Notes: generated from the sequence alone by a model not told the origin. A stretch of DNA of 64,000 bases from Perilla frutescens (GCA_026008535.1 BRKX01000004.1:43652501-43716500); one strand, 5' to 3'. Shown: positions 34,307 to 45,677, numbered from the stretch's first letter. Translations and numbers: made by a program.

Positions 34307-35202
34307 TTAAATCTCTGTGAACCAAGCATGGTTGAGAGCATCCCTCGCAGCGATCCTCCTGTTAGGGTCGCACGCCAAGAGCCTCTCCAGCAGATCAAAT
34401 CCCAAGGCGGAGAGCGACGGCGCCTCTCTAAAAACGGCGGCGGCAGCAACCATGTTTCGAAGCAAGCGGCCCCTCGCCCCCATAATCCGGTAGATACAGC
34501 GCAACTGTTGAATCTCCGATCGTCCCACAAAAACGACATGCCCCAACACCAATTCGGCCATTATGCACCCCACCGACCACACGTCGATGGCGTACGAATA
34601 AACGCTGGCCCCCATAAGTAGTTCGGGGGCCCTGTACCACTGCGTGACGACGCCGGGGTGTAGGCCCCCGACTCACTCCAGCAGTGGCGGGAAAGGCCGA
34701 AGTCGCAGAGTTTCAACTTGGCGGTCTTGTTGTTGACGAGGATGTTGGAGGGCTTGATGTCTCTGTGCATGATGCCGTTGTCGTGTAGGAAAGCCACGCC
34801 CTCCAATATCTGCCGCACCGCCACCTTCACTCCGTTGACGGTGAACGGCCTTGGCTTCGTCGCCATCAGTCTATGGAGGTCGTTGTCTACGTACTCCATC
34901 ACCACGAACACGCGATCGCAGTCATCGACGACGGCCTCCCTGAACTCCACGATCGAACGGTGGCGGGGGAGGGACCGGAGGATGGAGATTTCCCTCATCG
35001 TCGACTCAGACATGCCGTGGAACTCCTCTTTGATCGCCACGATGTCGCCAGTTTTCTTGTCCCGAGCCCTTCGCACCACGCCGTACGAGCCGCGGCTGAT
35101 TTCGTCGAGATTCTGGTACCGGTTCATGGCTGAGAAATGCGCCTTCTGACCGGGGAAGAAGGGGCGGCGATCGTGATTGACGTTGTCGTTGATGGCGGCC
35201 AT
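34307..35202 (-). pseudogene. Intronless CDK-like Ser/Thr protein kinase with one frame break
   Basis: From ATG at 35202 the frame encodes a CMGC kinase N-lobe most like plant CDKG / PITSLRE kinases: glycine loop SRGSYGVV (36-43), VAIK Lys58, C-helix STMREISIL Glu71, HRDIKPSN (Asp148), DFG (167-169). Near residue 183 the frame shifts by one base in a G/C run (plus 34655-34658). In the following frame the text continues VVTQWYRAPELLMG, then AIDVWSVGCIMAEL, and ends LLACDPNRRIAARDALNHAW at a stop at 34307. With one base supplied the gene would be 299 codons. The C-lobe is short: most of the CMGC insert after IMGARG is missing. No introns, and a GC-rich coding sequence unlike its AT-rich surroundings, so a retrocopy or captured gene is plausible. 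The frameshift may be real or an assembly error. Confidence 0.8.
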
Positions 35203-35300
35203 CGAGAGAGAGAGATATCTGGTAGTGAGAGAGTAGGATTTTTTGATTTAGAGAGAGAGATATGGAGTGTGCATGCTACTATTTATAGATAAATGGGTTA
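35203..35300 (-). promoter_or_regulatory. TATA box and CT/GA-rich leader of the kinase gene
   Basis: CTATAAATAG (minus; plus 35279-35288) lies about 80 bases upstream of the ATG. Between them are GAGAGAGA runs, a common plant core-promoter/leader composition. An intact TATA box is unexpected for a dead retrocopy. Confidence 0.6.
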
Positions 35301-35969
35301 CGTTGCCTGTATTCGAAGACTGTAATTAATATTTTATTTTGATGCTGCACTGTTAATTTATCTATACGGATCGTATTTAAGGAAACATTAATGGGTTTAT
35401 GACTTCGTATATGGTAATATATTTGTCTGTTATGATTTGATTCGAACAAAATCCATTATTACTATATAACTTTATAAGCATGTTATATATCTTGGATTAA
35501 AGGAAAATCCAAAATCTTCTCAGCAAGATTTATTATTCCACTTGTTTTCAAAGAAAATCGACGCTGTACATCTGTATATGGTAAATGCCCTTTTTTAAAA
35601 AAAAAAAAAAAAAAAATTCTAAAGAATCCTACGGTACTATTGAAAAAATAAAAATAGCAATGACTTGAGGGTGGTGATCACATACTTTTTTGGAAACAAA
35701 CTTTTCCCTTATGATTTGTCGATCTGTATTATGATTTCCAACAAAATCAGATTAAATAAATGTTATTCCCCTTGTTCCGTTAATATATACAGGATGATTG
35801 AAGTTTTCACCAAAATTAGGAAAATTATTAAAAAAGAAAATACATAAGTAGACTTCGTAATAGACTCATATTTATTTATTTAACAATGAATTATATTAAT
35901 GCTTAATGCATGTAAACATATTAAATAATAGTATATATTAGTAAATAAATTAAGTATATATAGAAATCA

Positions 35970-36000
<31 letters not shown>

Positions 36001-36295
36001 TACATTTAAAAAATGAAAACAAACTTATATGAATGGAGCATAGCGAGTATTACATATGTGATATAGAGACACATTTTTGTGAGACTGTCTAACGGATCTC
36101 TTACGTTAGACGGATCTTATTTGACTCAAGGGGATCTCTCTCCCCTTTTTCTTTTCTTTTTTATTTTTCTTTTTCAGTGGCCCCCCTCCCGTCCTTCTCC
36201 CCGTTTTACCCTTCTTTTTAGTTTCTTTTCCACTTTTTAAGTTCTTCATTTTTTTGGTCCTTTTCACAAATTTATATTTAATTTTTTTATCCAAC
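35301..36295. other. Intergenic; (TA)n tract at about 35967-35997
   Basis: AT-rich DNA with a TA microsatellite and poly-A at 35597-35616. At 36080-36120 GAGACTGTCTAACGGATCTC is a short inverted-repeat stretch of a type common in plant MITEs. No coding signal. Confidence 0.4.
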
Positions 36296-36790
36296 GTCTT
36301 GCACAATGGACTCACCCGACCCTAACACGTGGGCTCGTGCACTGTTCTCAATAATTTTTTTTAAATAAATATAAACCCTAAAGTGTAATTAGTGAACCCT
36401 AAAATTAAATTGAATTATTTTATATTTTGAATTAATTTATTTTTTATCCGGCTTCTCATGTGCACTTATGATGCTAACGCATGGGCTCATGCACTGCACT
36501 TGATAATTTTTTTTTGAAATAAATATATACTCTAAAATGGAATTAGTAAACTCTAAAATTAAATTGAATTAATTTATTTTTTTAATCCGACGTATCGTGC
36601 GGTGCACTCGTTTCATGCTAACGCGTGGGCTCGTGTACTGGGCTCAATAATTTTTTTTTTGAAATAAATGTAAACCCTAAAATGGAATTAGTGAACCTTA
36701 AAATTAAATTGAATTAATTTAATTTTTTATCCGGCATCTCACGCAATGCACTCGCGCCCGACGCTAATGCGTGAGCTCTTGTATTGCCTC
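36296..36790. repeat. About 145-bp tandem repeat, three copies
   Basis: Each copy has CCGACG/CCGGC, a GTGCACT word, ACGCGTGGGCTCGTGCACTG, TTTTTTGAAATAAATATAAA, CCCTAAAATGGAATTAGTGA and TTAAATTGAATT. Copies start near 36296, 36447 and 36590, with a partial fourth from 36730. Diverged relatives are at 22930-23525 and 32000-32460. Confidence 0.75.
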
Positions 36791-37053
36791 GATATAAAAT
36801 AATGATTTTTAAAATAAATAAATAAATAAATGAAAATGAACAAAAAAAAGTCAAAATGAAAAGAAAAAACAAAAAAGAGAGGTGCGCCAAGGGCATGAAA
36901 CCCACGCGCGACACGTGGAATGCATACATCAGGGGGTGCGGGTGGGCGGGTTTTGAGCAGGTTTGGATATATTGGACGTGTCTAACGTATTTTGACCAGG
37001 TAGGCGACGATTTAACACAAATTTTTGGATGTGATATGATATATGACATAAGG
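36791..37053. other. Intergenic, unclassified
   Basis: Purine-rich AT stretch followed by moderately GC-rich sequence (36875-37000). No gene or repeat recognised. Confidence 0.35.
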
Positions 37054-37199
37054 GAAATTCTATGATATGTGAGCACGTAGTGTGCCTTGTGCTACAATAG
37101 ATCTAATGTGTGTCACAATAGATCTATTGTGACATATAAAAATGTCACATTAAATCTATTGTGGCACATGACCCACTAATATGATGCGTCATAGAATTT
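37054..37199. mobile_element. Small fold-back MITE
   Basis: The ends AAATTCTATGA and TCATAGAATTT are inverted. The interior contains a perfect 24-base palindrome at 37111-37134 centred on AGATCT, and repeated ACAATAGATCTA / TAAATCTATTGTG half-sites. The whole 146 bases can fold back on itself. Confidence 0.6.
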
Positions 37200-37719
37200 T
37201 TCTATGACATAAATATAAGACACACTTTATGTTGGTATTGATTTTTACATATATTAATTCGAGGAATTCATAGTGACTAGGAGAGGACACTGAATTCTAG
37301 AGGAGAATAGGAGGATAAAAATTATAGAGTAGAGGTATTTCAAGAGTAGTAAACTGGAAATATTTAGAGTGAATAATACCCTACAATAACTCAATGTTTA
37401 GAAGTTATAACCCAAATAATTCAACATATCAATACTTATTAATACTTATCATTTATTTTTTTAATAAATCTATCCTATGTCCCAAAATCTGGGTACTGAA
37501 ATATGACTAGATTCGTCAGAATCCTGTATGGATACTTAAAAAAATAAATAGAAATGACCGGTCACAAATTAATTACTTGTTTCCAACGATGTCAATTTTC
37601 TTCTCAACTAGATACCCACAATAAACATAATAAAAAAGATGAAAATACATCCCGAAAATCAAATATTAACTAATGGGAATTAAAAGGTGGCATAATTAAG
37701 CAATTATAAAGAATAATAA
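37200..37719. other. Intergenic, unclassified
   Basis: No gene or repeat recognised, apart from the short TTAAGCAATTATAAAGAATA match to about 31521. Confidence 0.35.
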
Positions 37720-37900
37720 AAAGAGATTTTTTTTTGGTTCCACGGGACATGTCTGAATCCGATTTTGATCTCAATACTATCACTTTTGGTTCTATAGTAT
37801 ATAAAGTGTCATTTTTAATCACACCATGACGGTTTCCGTTAAAAATGCTATTGATTTCATCACATTTTAGTATCAATTTTGGTCCAATTTTTTTTTTCAG
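37720..37900. repeat. Diverged TIR fragment of the MULE D family
   Basis: TTTTTTGGTTCCACGGGACATG, CCGATTTTGATCTCAATACTATC and CACTTTTGGTTCTATAG follow the order of the left TIR of MULE D. The segment TTTTGGTCCAATTTTTTTTTTC near 37880 continues it. No partner end or transposase is attached. Confidence 0.6.
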
Positions 37901-38559
37901 AAAATCTTTAACAGTGGTTCGAGGCAAAATTGAAACAATTTGGACGGAAATTTAACATATTTTTGGAGGCAAAATTCTCACCAATATACATCTATATATT
38001 CCTACTCACCAAACTAAACACAACTATCAAACCATTGAAACACAACTACCACCGCAATCAAAACAACGCAAAAATAAAAGTTGAACTGTGTGCAATTGCT
38101 AACAGAAACTTATTAGCATCATCACATACAAAAGTTGCAACCTAGAATGTGAGAACAACTACTCAATATTCAAATGAAAAACATAGAAGTAATGGAGCTA
38201 ATAGCCAAATATCAAATCAAGGTAGTATTTATTGTTGAATACCAAACAATCAAGAAAGCAAATATATATATTTTTTGATATAAATGTATCTTTATTAATA
38301 TTAAATAAATGATGTAAAATATGATTATATTTTAAAAGATACATACAATATTAAAAATTATAAAATATATTTTAATAAATGAAGCACAATAGATTTCATT
38401 GTGTGTGTGTGTATATATATATATACATTCTATTTTAATACTATCATTAATACATACTAGCACACTTAGTTTAGCTGCCTAGTATAAAGTTATGCATTTA
38501 TGGGAGATCGTGGCTTCGATTCTCATGAGCAGCATAATTTTTTTTTATTCCATTCTTTT
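37901..38559. other. Intergenic, unclassified
   Basis: AT-rich; short (GT)n and (TA)n tracts at 38399-38425. No coding signal. Confidence 0.35.
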
Positions 38560-38787
38560 TTTTGTGAGGACGAATTTGAAAATTAATTTTAGCGATGAGA
38601 AATTCCGTCGATAAGTTCATTGTTAATTTTTTTCTGTCACTAATTTGGTCGTTAAAATGACTAAGGATGAGATTTTTAACGACAAATTGTGTCCATGATT
38701 AATTTATCAATAATCCACTTTAATGACAGATTATCGATGTTTATCGCGGAGAACTCTATCACTAAAATGCAATTTGTTTTTGCAGTG
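38560..38787 (-). mobile_element. CACTA-type terminal fragment (right end)
   Basis: The segment ends AAAATGCAATTTGTTTTTGCAGTG, the complement of CACTGCAAAAAC-AATTGCATTTT, followed by TTA. Upstream are GCGATGAGAAATTCCGTCGAT, GGTCGTTAAAATGAC and ATTTTTAACGACAAATTGTG, the cytosine-guanine-bearing subterminal words typical of this CACTA-derived family. Confidence 0.55.
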
Positions 38788-38822
38788 TTACATTTTGTTA
38801 AATTGAGATCAATATAATATAG

Positions 38823-39885
38823 TGTTAGAATTTGTTGCCTCAAATTCGTGAATTTCGGATGTAAATAGCAAAGTTGTAAGTAATATCGAAGCTAGTGTTT
38901 CCACTATACCTTCAACATGCAACGGAAGAATAAATACACTTTGCACAAAATATGTTTTAAATCACACTCCTTACGTTGTGTGATTGCCTCAAGGCGAAAT
39001 TCACTAACAGAAGTGAAATACAAAAAACAATACAAGTGTTGTCTCGGTTCACTCCCTTGATAACATTGCATACAACATACAAGAGATCTATCCTAACTTC
39101 ACTCACTTGAACAATCTCTTGAAAAAACACTATCTAAACATATAGATAGACACACAGGTCAATCTAAATCCTAGACTCTCAATATTTGACTATTTAACCT
39201 ACACACACAACTGAAACTAATCTTCATTTGATTAGGACGCTAGACAGATGTCGGGGAGGATGTTTTGGATCTTTGAGACGACACTAAATGCAAGATTCAG
39301 AACTTCTCACAAACTACGGTGATAACCTGCTTGCACAAATGATTTTAAGGTCTAAGGAGACCTTGAATGCTTCCTCCATCTTGCTTTAGCAGTAGCTGCT
39401 CCACGATCACAAGAGGCGTGGACTTGAATCAACCGCATTTCACTTTCCATTACTGCAGTGGACTTGAGATAACCACCTTCTACATTGCGTTTCACACGTT
39501 CTTCAACATTGTGTAATGGTGGCAGTTACTTAGTGATCCATGTTCACCTGCAACGATTAGTGTCCAAGAAGGAGTGGGAACATCACATCTCCTACAAATC
39601 CGGAACAGATTTTGAACAAGTCAAAATCAAATATTATCCACGATTTAATTCATAATAAAATAACCAACAAATCCCTAAATACGTCGAAAATAAAATGTGA
39701 CATAAATCACAAAAAAATCAGATTAATTTAAAATAAATTAATTCTAAATACTAGGAAAAGATAAGGTTAGTTTTGAGAGAGTTTTACTCGATGTTATGAG
39801 AATGACGGAATACATCAGATATGACATTGACTTCGATGTTATCAAACAAAGTGATAACATCATCTGGAACACATCATTCTCAACA
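38823..39885. mobile_element. Solo LTR (Copia-type) with 5-bp TSD TATAG
   Basis: The 1,063-bp segment begins TGTTAGAATTTGTTGCC and ends ATTCTCAACA. It is flanked by exact TATAG duplications (38818-38822 and 39886-39890). No primer-binding site or coding region adjoins it, so it is a solo LTR from recombination. A truncated relative of its TGTTAG end is at 60195-60305. Confidence 0.8.
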
Positions 39886-40079
39886 TATAGGGTGGAACCT
39901 TAGGTTGAATTTAAGATTTTATAGATTATAATTGTGCAACTAAGAAAATAGAATTTTCCTTTTTAATTTAAGCTATAATTTATGAATGACGTTGATATTA
40001 TTAAAAATTCGGTTGAGAGGGTGTCGATCGATCTGCCTTCTGTTTGAACAAATTATGGATTGTTATGCCCAAGCCCAAG

Positions 40080-41678
40080 TATTGGTCCCGGGCGAGTCGA
40101 TATCAGTTTAGAGGGGGGTGAATAAACTGATTAAAGCTTTTACTTCAATTGCGGAATAATAAGGGCCTTGACTCGCTTAGAAAACTTATCTATGCACAAT
40201 TCAAATAAGTGCTTTGGGCAGCTTGAGTGCAGATTGTGTGAGCTTGTGTACAGTTCAAAGATATGCAATTAATCAAAACAGTACATCACACAAATGATTT
40301 ATAGAGGTTCGAAGTCTCAAACTCCTACGTCCTCTCTTCCTTCCGCAGAAGGGAAACTTCACTATATAACTTGAGTTTCTTTATAAATTACATAATGAAG
40401 GACAGTTGGCTGAACCTGGTAACTGCTCGCTACCTCAGCGGGTCGACGACTCACACTTGAAGTCCCTAACTGCTCGCTAGGAAGGTAGGTGCTATTGACG
40501 TCTTTATAAGGTTTTAGATCTCTTTCGATCTTCAAGAGGTTAGTCTTGAACAGGGGTATCAACTGATGTGCTCCTTTAATTGAGCTGAGTAGTTGATCGT
40601 TGTATTGCTGAAACTGAGAAGGCTGCCCTGGTTGGTTTATCAACAGCTGGCCGAATGTTTTGACTCTTTGAATTCTTCTTCTCAGTTGGACTCTCGCAGT
40701 TTTTTAGCAAATGCTGAACTTGAGCTAGGAGGTAGAAAGAAAGCTCTGCTTGAATGAAGGCTTCAAGAATAAGTATTGCGAAAAGTCTGGGAGGTGAGAG
40801 TTATTTAAAAATTTGATTCACTCGTCTTTTATAGAGGAGTGATTTTATGACCGTTGAGTTCCATTGATCGATGGCTCTGTTGGTTCATCAATGGCAGATG
40901 GTCTTTATTGATCGCTGGAGCTTTTGATTCAAGTAGCCGTTGCTTTGCCAATCGATCTTCATTAGATGTTTAATTCCAGGATCTCCGTTGAAGCATTTAT
41001 TCCAAGATACGATGGTTGAGTAATAACTTCCAGGATTCTCTGGCTGGCAGTTCTGAACTTGTCAGTTCAGTTTGGTTGTTACTCCAGTTGGCAGTTCTGA
41101 GCTTGTCAGCTCAGTTTGGCTATTGCTCCAGTTGGCAGTTCTGAGCTTGTCAGCTCAGTTTGGCTATTGCTCCAGTTGGCACTTCTGAGCTTCTTCCTCT
41201 ATTTCGGCTGATCTCAAGTTCTTTTTGACTAGCTTGTCAGTTTGACTAATCATTCTTAAGCTTTCTTGTCAGCTTGACTGATCACAAGCTAGCTAACTTC
41301 AATTTTGGCCTTTAGTTGATTTGTCTGTACACTTTAGTTTGGTCATCAGTTGGATACTTCCAGTCTTTCAGTTTGAACTGATCTCGTATCAATTCCTTCA
41401 GTCTAGTTGATTCTTTTCTCCTCAGCTCAACTGACTTAGCTGTCAGTTTGTTTCGACTGGTTCGACTCTTCGAATCCACAGCAGAATTGAGTTTTGACTG
41501 GTTGACGTATCCTCCCATACTTCCAGTTTGGTTGACTTCAGCTTCAATTGAGTTCCTCTTTGATGCTCTGGATTGGTCAGCTCAGATCTACAGCTTGAAT
41601 TTTAGTTAGTTTTTCATAGATAGTTTTGACATCTCATCAAAACCTTTTATAGAAGTTCTTTGATAGTTTTTCCTAACA
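40080..41678. mobile_element. Second solo LTR (Copia/Sirevirus-like), TSD CCAAG
   Basis: The right end is TTTTTCCTAACA followed by CCAAG (41679-41683). CCAAG also precedes base 40080, where the text starts TATTGG, readable as a mutated TGTTGG. The segment includes TTTAGAGGGGGGTGAATAAA, a phrase common in LTRs of plant Sirevirus-like elements, and internal 44-bp tandem repeats. Length 1,599 bp. Orientation probably minus (TGTTAGG start at 41678). Confidence 0.55.
41046..41200. repeat. 44-bp tandem repeat inside the LTR
   Basis: GGCAGTTCTGA(G/A)CTTGTCAG starts at 41046, 41090 and 41134, and a partial copy at 41178. The spacing is exactly 44 bases. Confidence 0.9.
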
Positions 41679-41995
41679 CCAAGCACTAGAGTCGTCGCTC
41701 CTTTCTTGATTTTTCAATTGAAATTTGTAATGTTACATTTTATTAGTTTCATATTAAATATATTAATTTTTTTTCACACATTCCTTTATAAAATGGGAAT
41801 TAAGGGTCTATTGACATATATTCTAATAAAAAATACACAAGTAATCTATAATTCAATTGATATAATATATCAATATACACTAAATTTATGAATAAATTGT
41901 GAAACAAAATTAAAGTGCTAGCTAAAATATAAATACCTAATAAAAAAATAAAGGTTCTTGACCAACATCATCTTCATCATCATGGTAATCGTTAC

Positions 41996-42412
41996 CACTG
42001 TGAAACAAGGGTTTCAACATATGTAAGACTATCAAGTAAAAAGTGTTGTTTCCTGATACGGAAAACTATCAAGTAGAAATGTGCTGCAACTAAAATCCTT
42101 CTCCTCAAGAGTTGCATCATGATCTCTGTATAAGAATATCTTCTGAATTTGCAATATACTAGTAAATGCCTTAATCAGATTCCCACCATCATCGTAAAAA
42201 AAGAAGGGTTTTAAACAACAACTGCTAATAGAATGGAGATGGATGTAATTAATCTCCAACTCTTTCACCCATGATTTGGAGTCGCCATAATCCCAGAGTA
42301 TAGGGTAGTTCGGAAAGAAAATGAGAGATCCTCCTAAAAAGGAAAGGATAAATTGTGAAATATCAAAATTCACAGTACAAACTCTTCGGTTTGCGATTAC
42401 CAGAGGTGCCAT
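41996..42412 (-). pseudogene. F-box-associated domain fragment
   Basis: On the minus strand the text ILWDYGDSKSWVKELEI is the usual start of the F-box-associated (FBA) region (W-M-x-YG...SW). After a Lys/Asp-rich middle it ends in a second frame with LLDSLTYVETLVSQW, the typical C-terminal phrase (Y-V-E-S-L-V-S) and a TAA near 41996. A frame change lies near 42060, beside a short duplication of CTACTTGATAGT. The F-box itself and the N-terminal part are absent, so this is a relic of a host gene. Confidence 0.55.
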
Positions 42413-43138
42413 CGACGTTGAAGCTCAGAACCAATCTTTGGAACACTGATAGGAGCGCTAGTGTATCACTATTTTTCAAGAACAAGTCTAATTTTTGTGA
42501 TTGGGATCCGATTGAATTGACGAATGTGCTAGTTTTATTTTAATAAATATTGATAGCTTGATAGTTGTGCTCACGTATTGTTGTTTTTTAATTATGATTG
42601 AATTGCAAGTATTACTTAATTATTTATTTTTTTGGGTAAATTACTTTAACACTTTTTTTTACATTAAAGTGGTGCGATCATTTCTATGTAGATATGTTTT
42701 GGTTTGGATCTTAAATATCATCTAAAATGATTTTGCATTGAATTTTGTTTTTGTGGTGAATTTGAGTTTTTATGTGAATGAAATGGGAAATAATGTGGCA
42801 TTTCGAGTAGTCTATGACAGATGTTTTTACCTCGGTGGGGTGCATAATGGCCCTCTATTTATAGGTAAATGTAAAGCATTTTTTATTCTAAAACGTCCAT
42901 GTTCAGTAGGAAATTTCATCTCATTGAAATCACCTTACCATGCCTCTTTGAAACTTTCTGGACAACAATGTACATGATTATGTGCATAACAATTGATCAC
43001 GTACATTCTTCGATCTTCAATCAGATAGGCAGCAAAAAATGTTCTTGTATAATGTCCAGAATATGGTCTTCAACACTTTGAAAAATAAAAACCCTGTGTT
43101 CTTGATTTTCCATAAGAATCATGACAATCTAAAAATAC
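42413..43138. other. Intergenic, unclassified
   Basis: AT-rich DNA; short open frames here have no recognisable motif. Nothing further seen. Confidence 0.35.
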
Positions 43139-43141
43139 TTA

Positions 43142-43889
43142 GGGTATGGTTGGTATGATGGAATGGAATGGGAATGGAATCACATTCCCATGTCCATTCC
43201 CATTCCTATGGCTGGTATGATTTTTTCAATCGGTAATGGTCATTCCCGAAGGAATCACATTACCATGAACATATGATTAGCCATTACTCCCCGTTCCTAT
43301 AGTATTATGTATTCCTGATTATCAAAATAAATTTTATTTTTTATTTTGCAAAACTATACTTTGTTTTTTGTACTGACAAATGAAATCTCATATTCTTACA
43401 AAATATTTTATTAAAAAAACAAATTTATGAATTTTTCTTAAAAAATCATTAATAATTTATTAACGATTCATAAAATTTTGTAAAATTTCACAAAAGTACT
43501 AATGATATCATAGGATTACATAAAATATACAAAACACACTAATCATTAGCGAAATACTTATTTAAAGTATACTCAATTTTTTTCACAAATGTTAATAAAG
43601 TAAAAAAAATCACATAATATTCAAAAATATGTTATTAAAATATAATAGTATATTTGAAAGAAGAGTAATTTGAATGTTTAGAACTAAATAAGCCAATTCG
43701 TGTATTTTATTTATTAATTAGATATTGTTATAATAAACAATTCAACAATGTAAGTTTCATTCCTATCTTATTACTTGTGATACCAGCCAAAGGAATGATA
43801 ATAGTCATTCCATTCCATTCCCATCACCATTCCATTACTAAGTTCATTCCATTCCCACTTGATTCCATTCCAACATACCAGCCATCCCC
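43142..43889. mobile_element. PIF/Harbinger-like MITE, TSD TTA
   Basis: The left end (GGGTATGGTTGGTATGATGG, AATGGAATGGGAATGG) and the complement of the right end (GGGGATGGCTGGTATGTTGG, AATGGAATCAAGTGG) form TIRs, with further ATTCCATTCC repeats inside. It is flanked by TTA on both sides (43139-43141 and 43890-43892), the Harbinger target. It is 748 bp, AT-rich inside, without coding capacity. Confidence 0.8.
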
Positions 43890-43892
43890 TTA

Positions 43893-44145
43893 GTACTAAA
43901 AGATGACACTAACATGTTCCTAGTTCTCACACCAGGACTTGGTTCTCATTTTATCAAATATATATATATATATATAGATTTTGGATCAATGTGAAAAATA
44001 TTTATTAGTGTGAGAAGTGAGAATGGTGTTTATCTTGTTATAATTTACAGCTTATTTGCTATGATTTCATTGCATAATTACTTGTCTCTGATATGCATTG
44101 AAATTATAGTAATTAACTAGTAACATAATTAAGCATGAAATTGTA
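43893..44145. other. Intergenic, TA-microsatellite-bounded debris
   Basis: A TTCTCACACCAGGACTTGGTTCTCATTTT stretch meets (TA)n at 43961-43976, followed by TGTGAGAAGTGAGAATGG. Similar TTCTCA motifs flank the TA tracts at 14940-15200. The rest is AT-rich and unassigned; it abuts, without transition, the truncated Copia sequence at 44146. Confidence 0.4.
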
Positions 44146-44171
44146 GCAATTACTGCATCAGATGGATGTGA
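44146..44171 (+). pseudogene. Left remainder of the interrupted Copia reverse transcriptase
   Basis: TTACTGCATCAGATGGATGT, followed by GA, reads LLHQMDV in the frame that continues at 53357 with the core RT phrase SAFFNGFLN. The last five bases TGTGA are the left target duplication of the inserted Copia. Only about 25 bases remain recognisable on this side. Confidence 0.65.
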
Positions 44172-45601
44172 TGTTGGGGTTTTTTCGAATTAAACTACCG
44201 CAGGATCATTTGGTTGTTCATTAATCCATGTTCATGCAAATCATATTTTTATGTCACATGCATGTTTATCACGTCACGCACAAAACATGTAAAATGAATC
44301 TAATAAAGCGGAAGACATAGATTCGAATTATTTACAATTGTCAGATGATCTGAGGACAAGATTAAAGATCTAATCTTGCTGTTGAATGAATACAGAAATT
44401 GGCGCCACCTAGCACCTCAAAATCGGCCACTACACAATTCCACTCCAAGATCTTCTGTTGTATTTCCGGACTGTATGTAGATTCAGAGTGGGCTGAAATC
44501 TACTAGATAGGGTTGTGGAATCTGTAGATAACTTTGAGAGACAAAGAGGGGCTGATTTCTAAGTATGAAATTTTCGCCCACCCCTTCCCCTATTTATAGG
44601 GAAGTGGGCGAAATTTCCTTCTCAAACCCTACTGGTTTTTGGCCTCTATCTCAAGTTCAATATCCAATCCACTATCAGTCAATTGGGCTACAACATGGAT
44701 CTAGAAGAATATTAAATTGGCCCACTAATTTATTTAATATCCAATATCCAATAATCTTAGGATATAATTAAATAAATTAAGTTTTACTTTTATTCCACTA
44801 AAGAAGTAAAACTGACCTACCAATTTAATACATATTTACGAATATGCTTTCTCATTTAGTCCAGCCATTCCCCGTGTTTAAGATATAATGTTCATTAATT
44901 AATTATGTCAGCCTCTGACAGCTATAATTAATTAACATCTAAAATCTTGAGTAGTACCACACAAGCTTTACCATGTAAGGAATAAATTCCACCTACAGGG
45001 TTTCAACATGAACTTGTGTTTCCTCAAGAGAACATCATCAACCTGGCGCACCAGGACACGGTGCTCATGCATACTGCTCGATACATCATGTATACATTGT
45101 TATTACCCAAAATATCGAATTCGATCTACGAAAAGATCTCACCCATTGATAAATCAAAGTAACAAACAACGTACACATATGTTCGCCAATATCACATGAG
45201 TTCAGAACCCGAACTCTATGGATCTTTATTCTCTTAGTAACCGGGTCAGAGACAGAGAACATTATTCTATCATGATCCACCTCAATACACTAACGAGTGT
45301 ACTAGAATAATCAGTTAGTCAAGATAAACTAACTTATCAGATTATTCTACGGTGTACCGATGGTGTGTTCATGACCATCTAAGCCGTGAGCTCTTTAATA
45401 CATTACAAGGTTATAATGATATGATCTTACCGTATGACTCCCCACACCATATAATCTACAATGTAAGTATATGAAACATTGCATAAAACAATTATAGAAC
45501 ATAATCTAAATGCAAACAGTGACTGTAATAAATTTCATTTCATATCATCATATCATCAGAAAAGTATACAAAGACAAGTCTTTCAGTATACAAAACTAAC
45601 A
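44172..45601 (-). repeat. 3' LTR of Copia 1
   Basis: TGTTGGGG...AACTAACA on the plus strand. On the minus strand it starts TGTTAGTTTTGTATACTG. A TATAAATA box (plus 44591-44598) marks the U3 promoter. Confidence 0.93.
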
Positions 45602-45618
45602 ATCTCCCACTTATACTT
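45602..45618 (-). other. Polypurine tract of Copia 1
   Basis: On the minus strand AAGTATAAGTGGGAGAT directly precedes the 3' LTR. This is the usual plus-strand primer position and composition. Confidence 0.8.
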
Positions 45619-45677
45619 GAAGCATGTCTTTCAAGCATAATAACTAACTGGCTAACTCTCTAATCAAAACTATCAAC

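Noticed and set aside
34718..35149. Long plus-strand open frame opposite the kinase
   Set aside because: High GC content leaves the antisense frames open; no motif, and the minus strand has the full kinase signature.
37111..37134. microRNA precursor
   Set aside because: The palindrome is perfect and without a loop, as in MITEs; no separate mature/star arms can be defined.
42738..43081. Small plus-strand open frames as host exons
   Set aside because: No motif, no consistent splice pattern between them, and AT-rich composition like non-coding neighbours.
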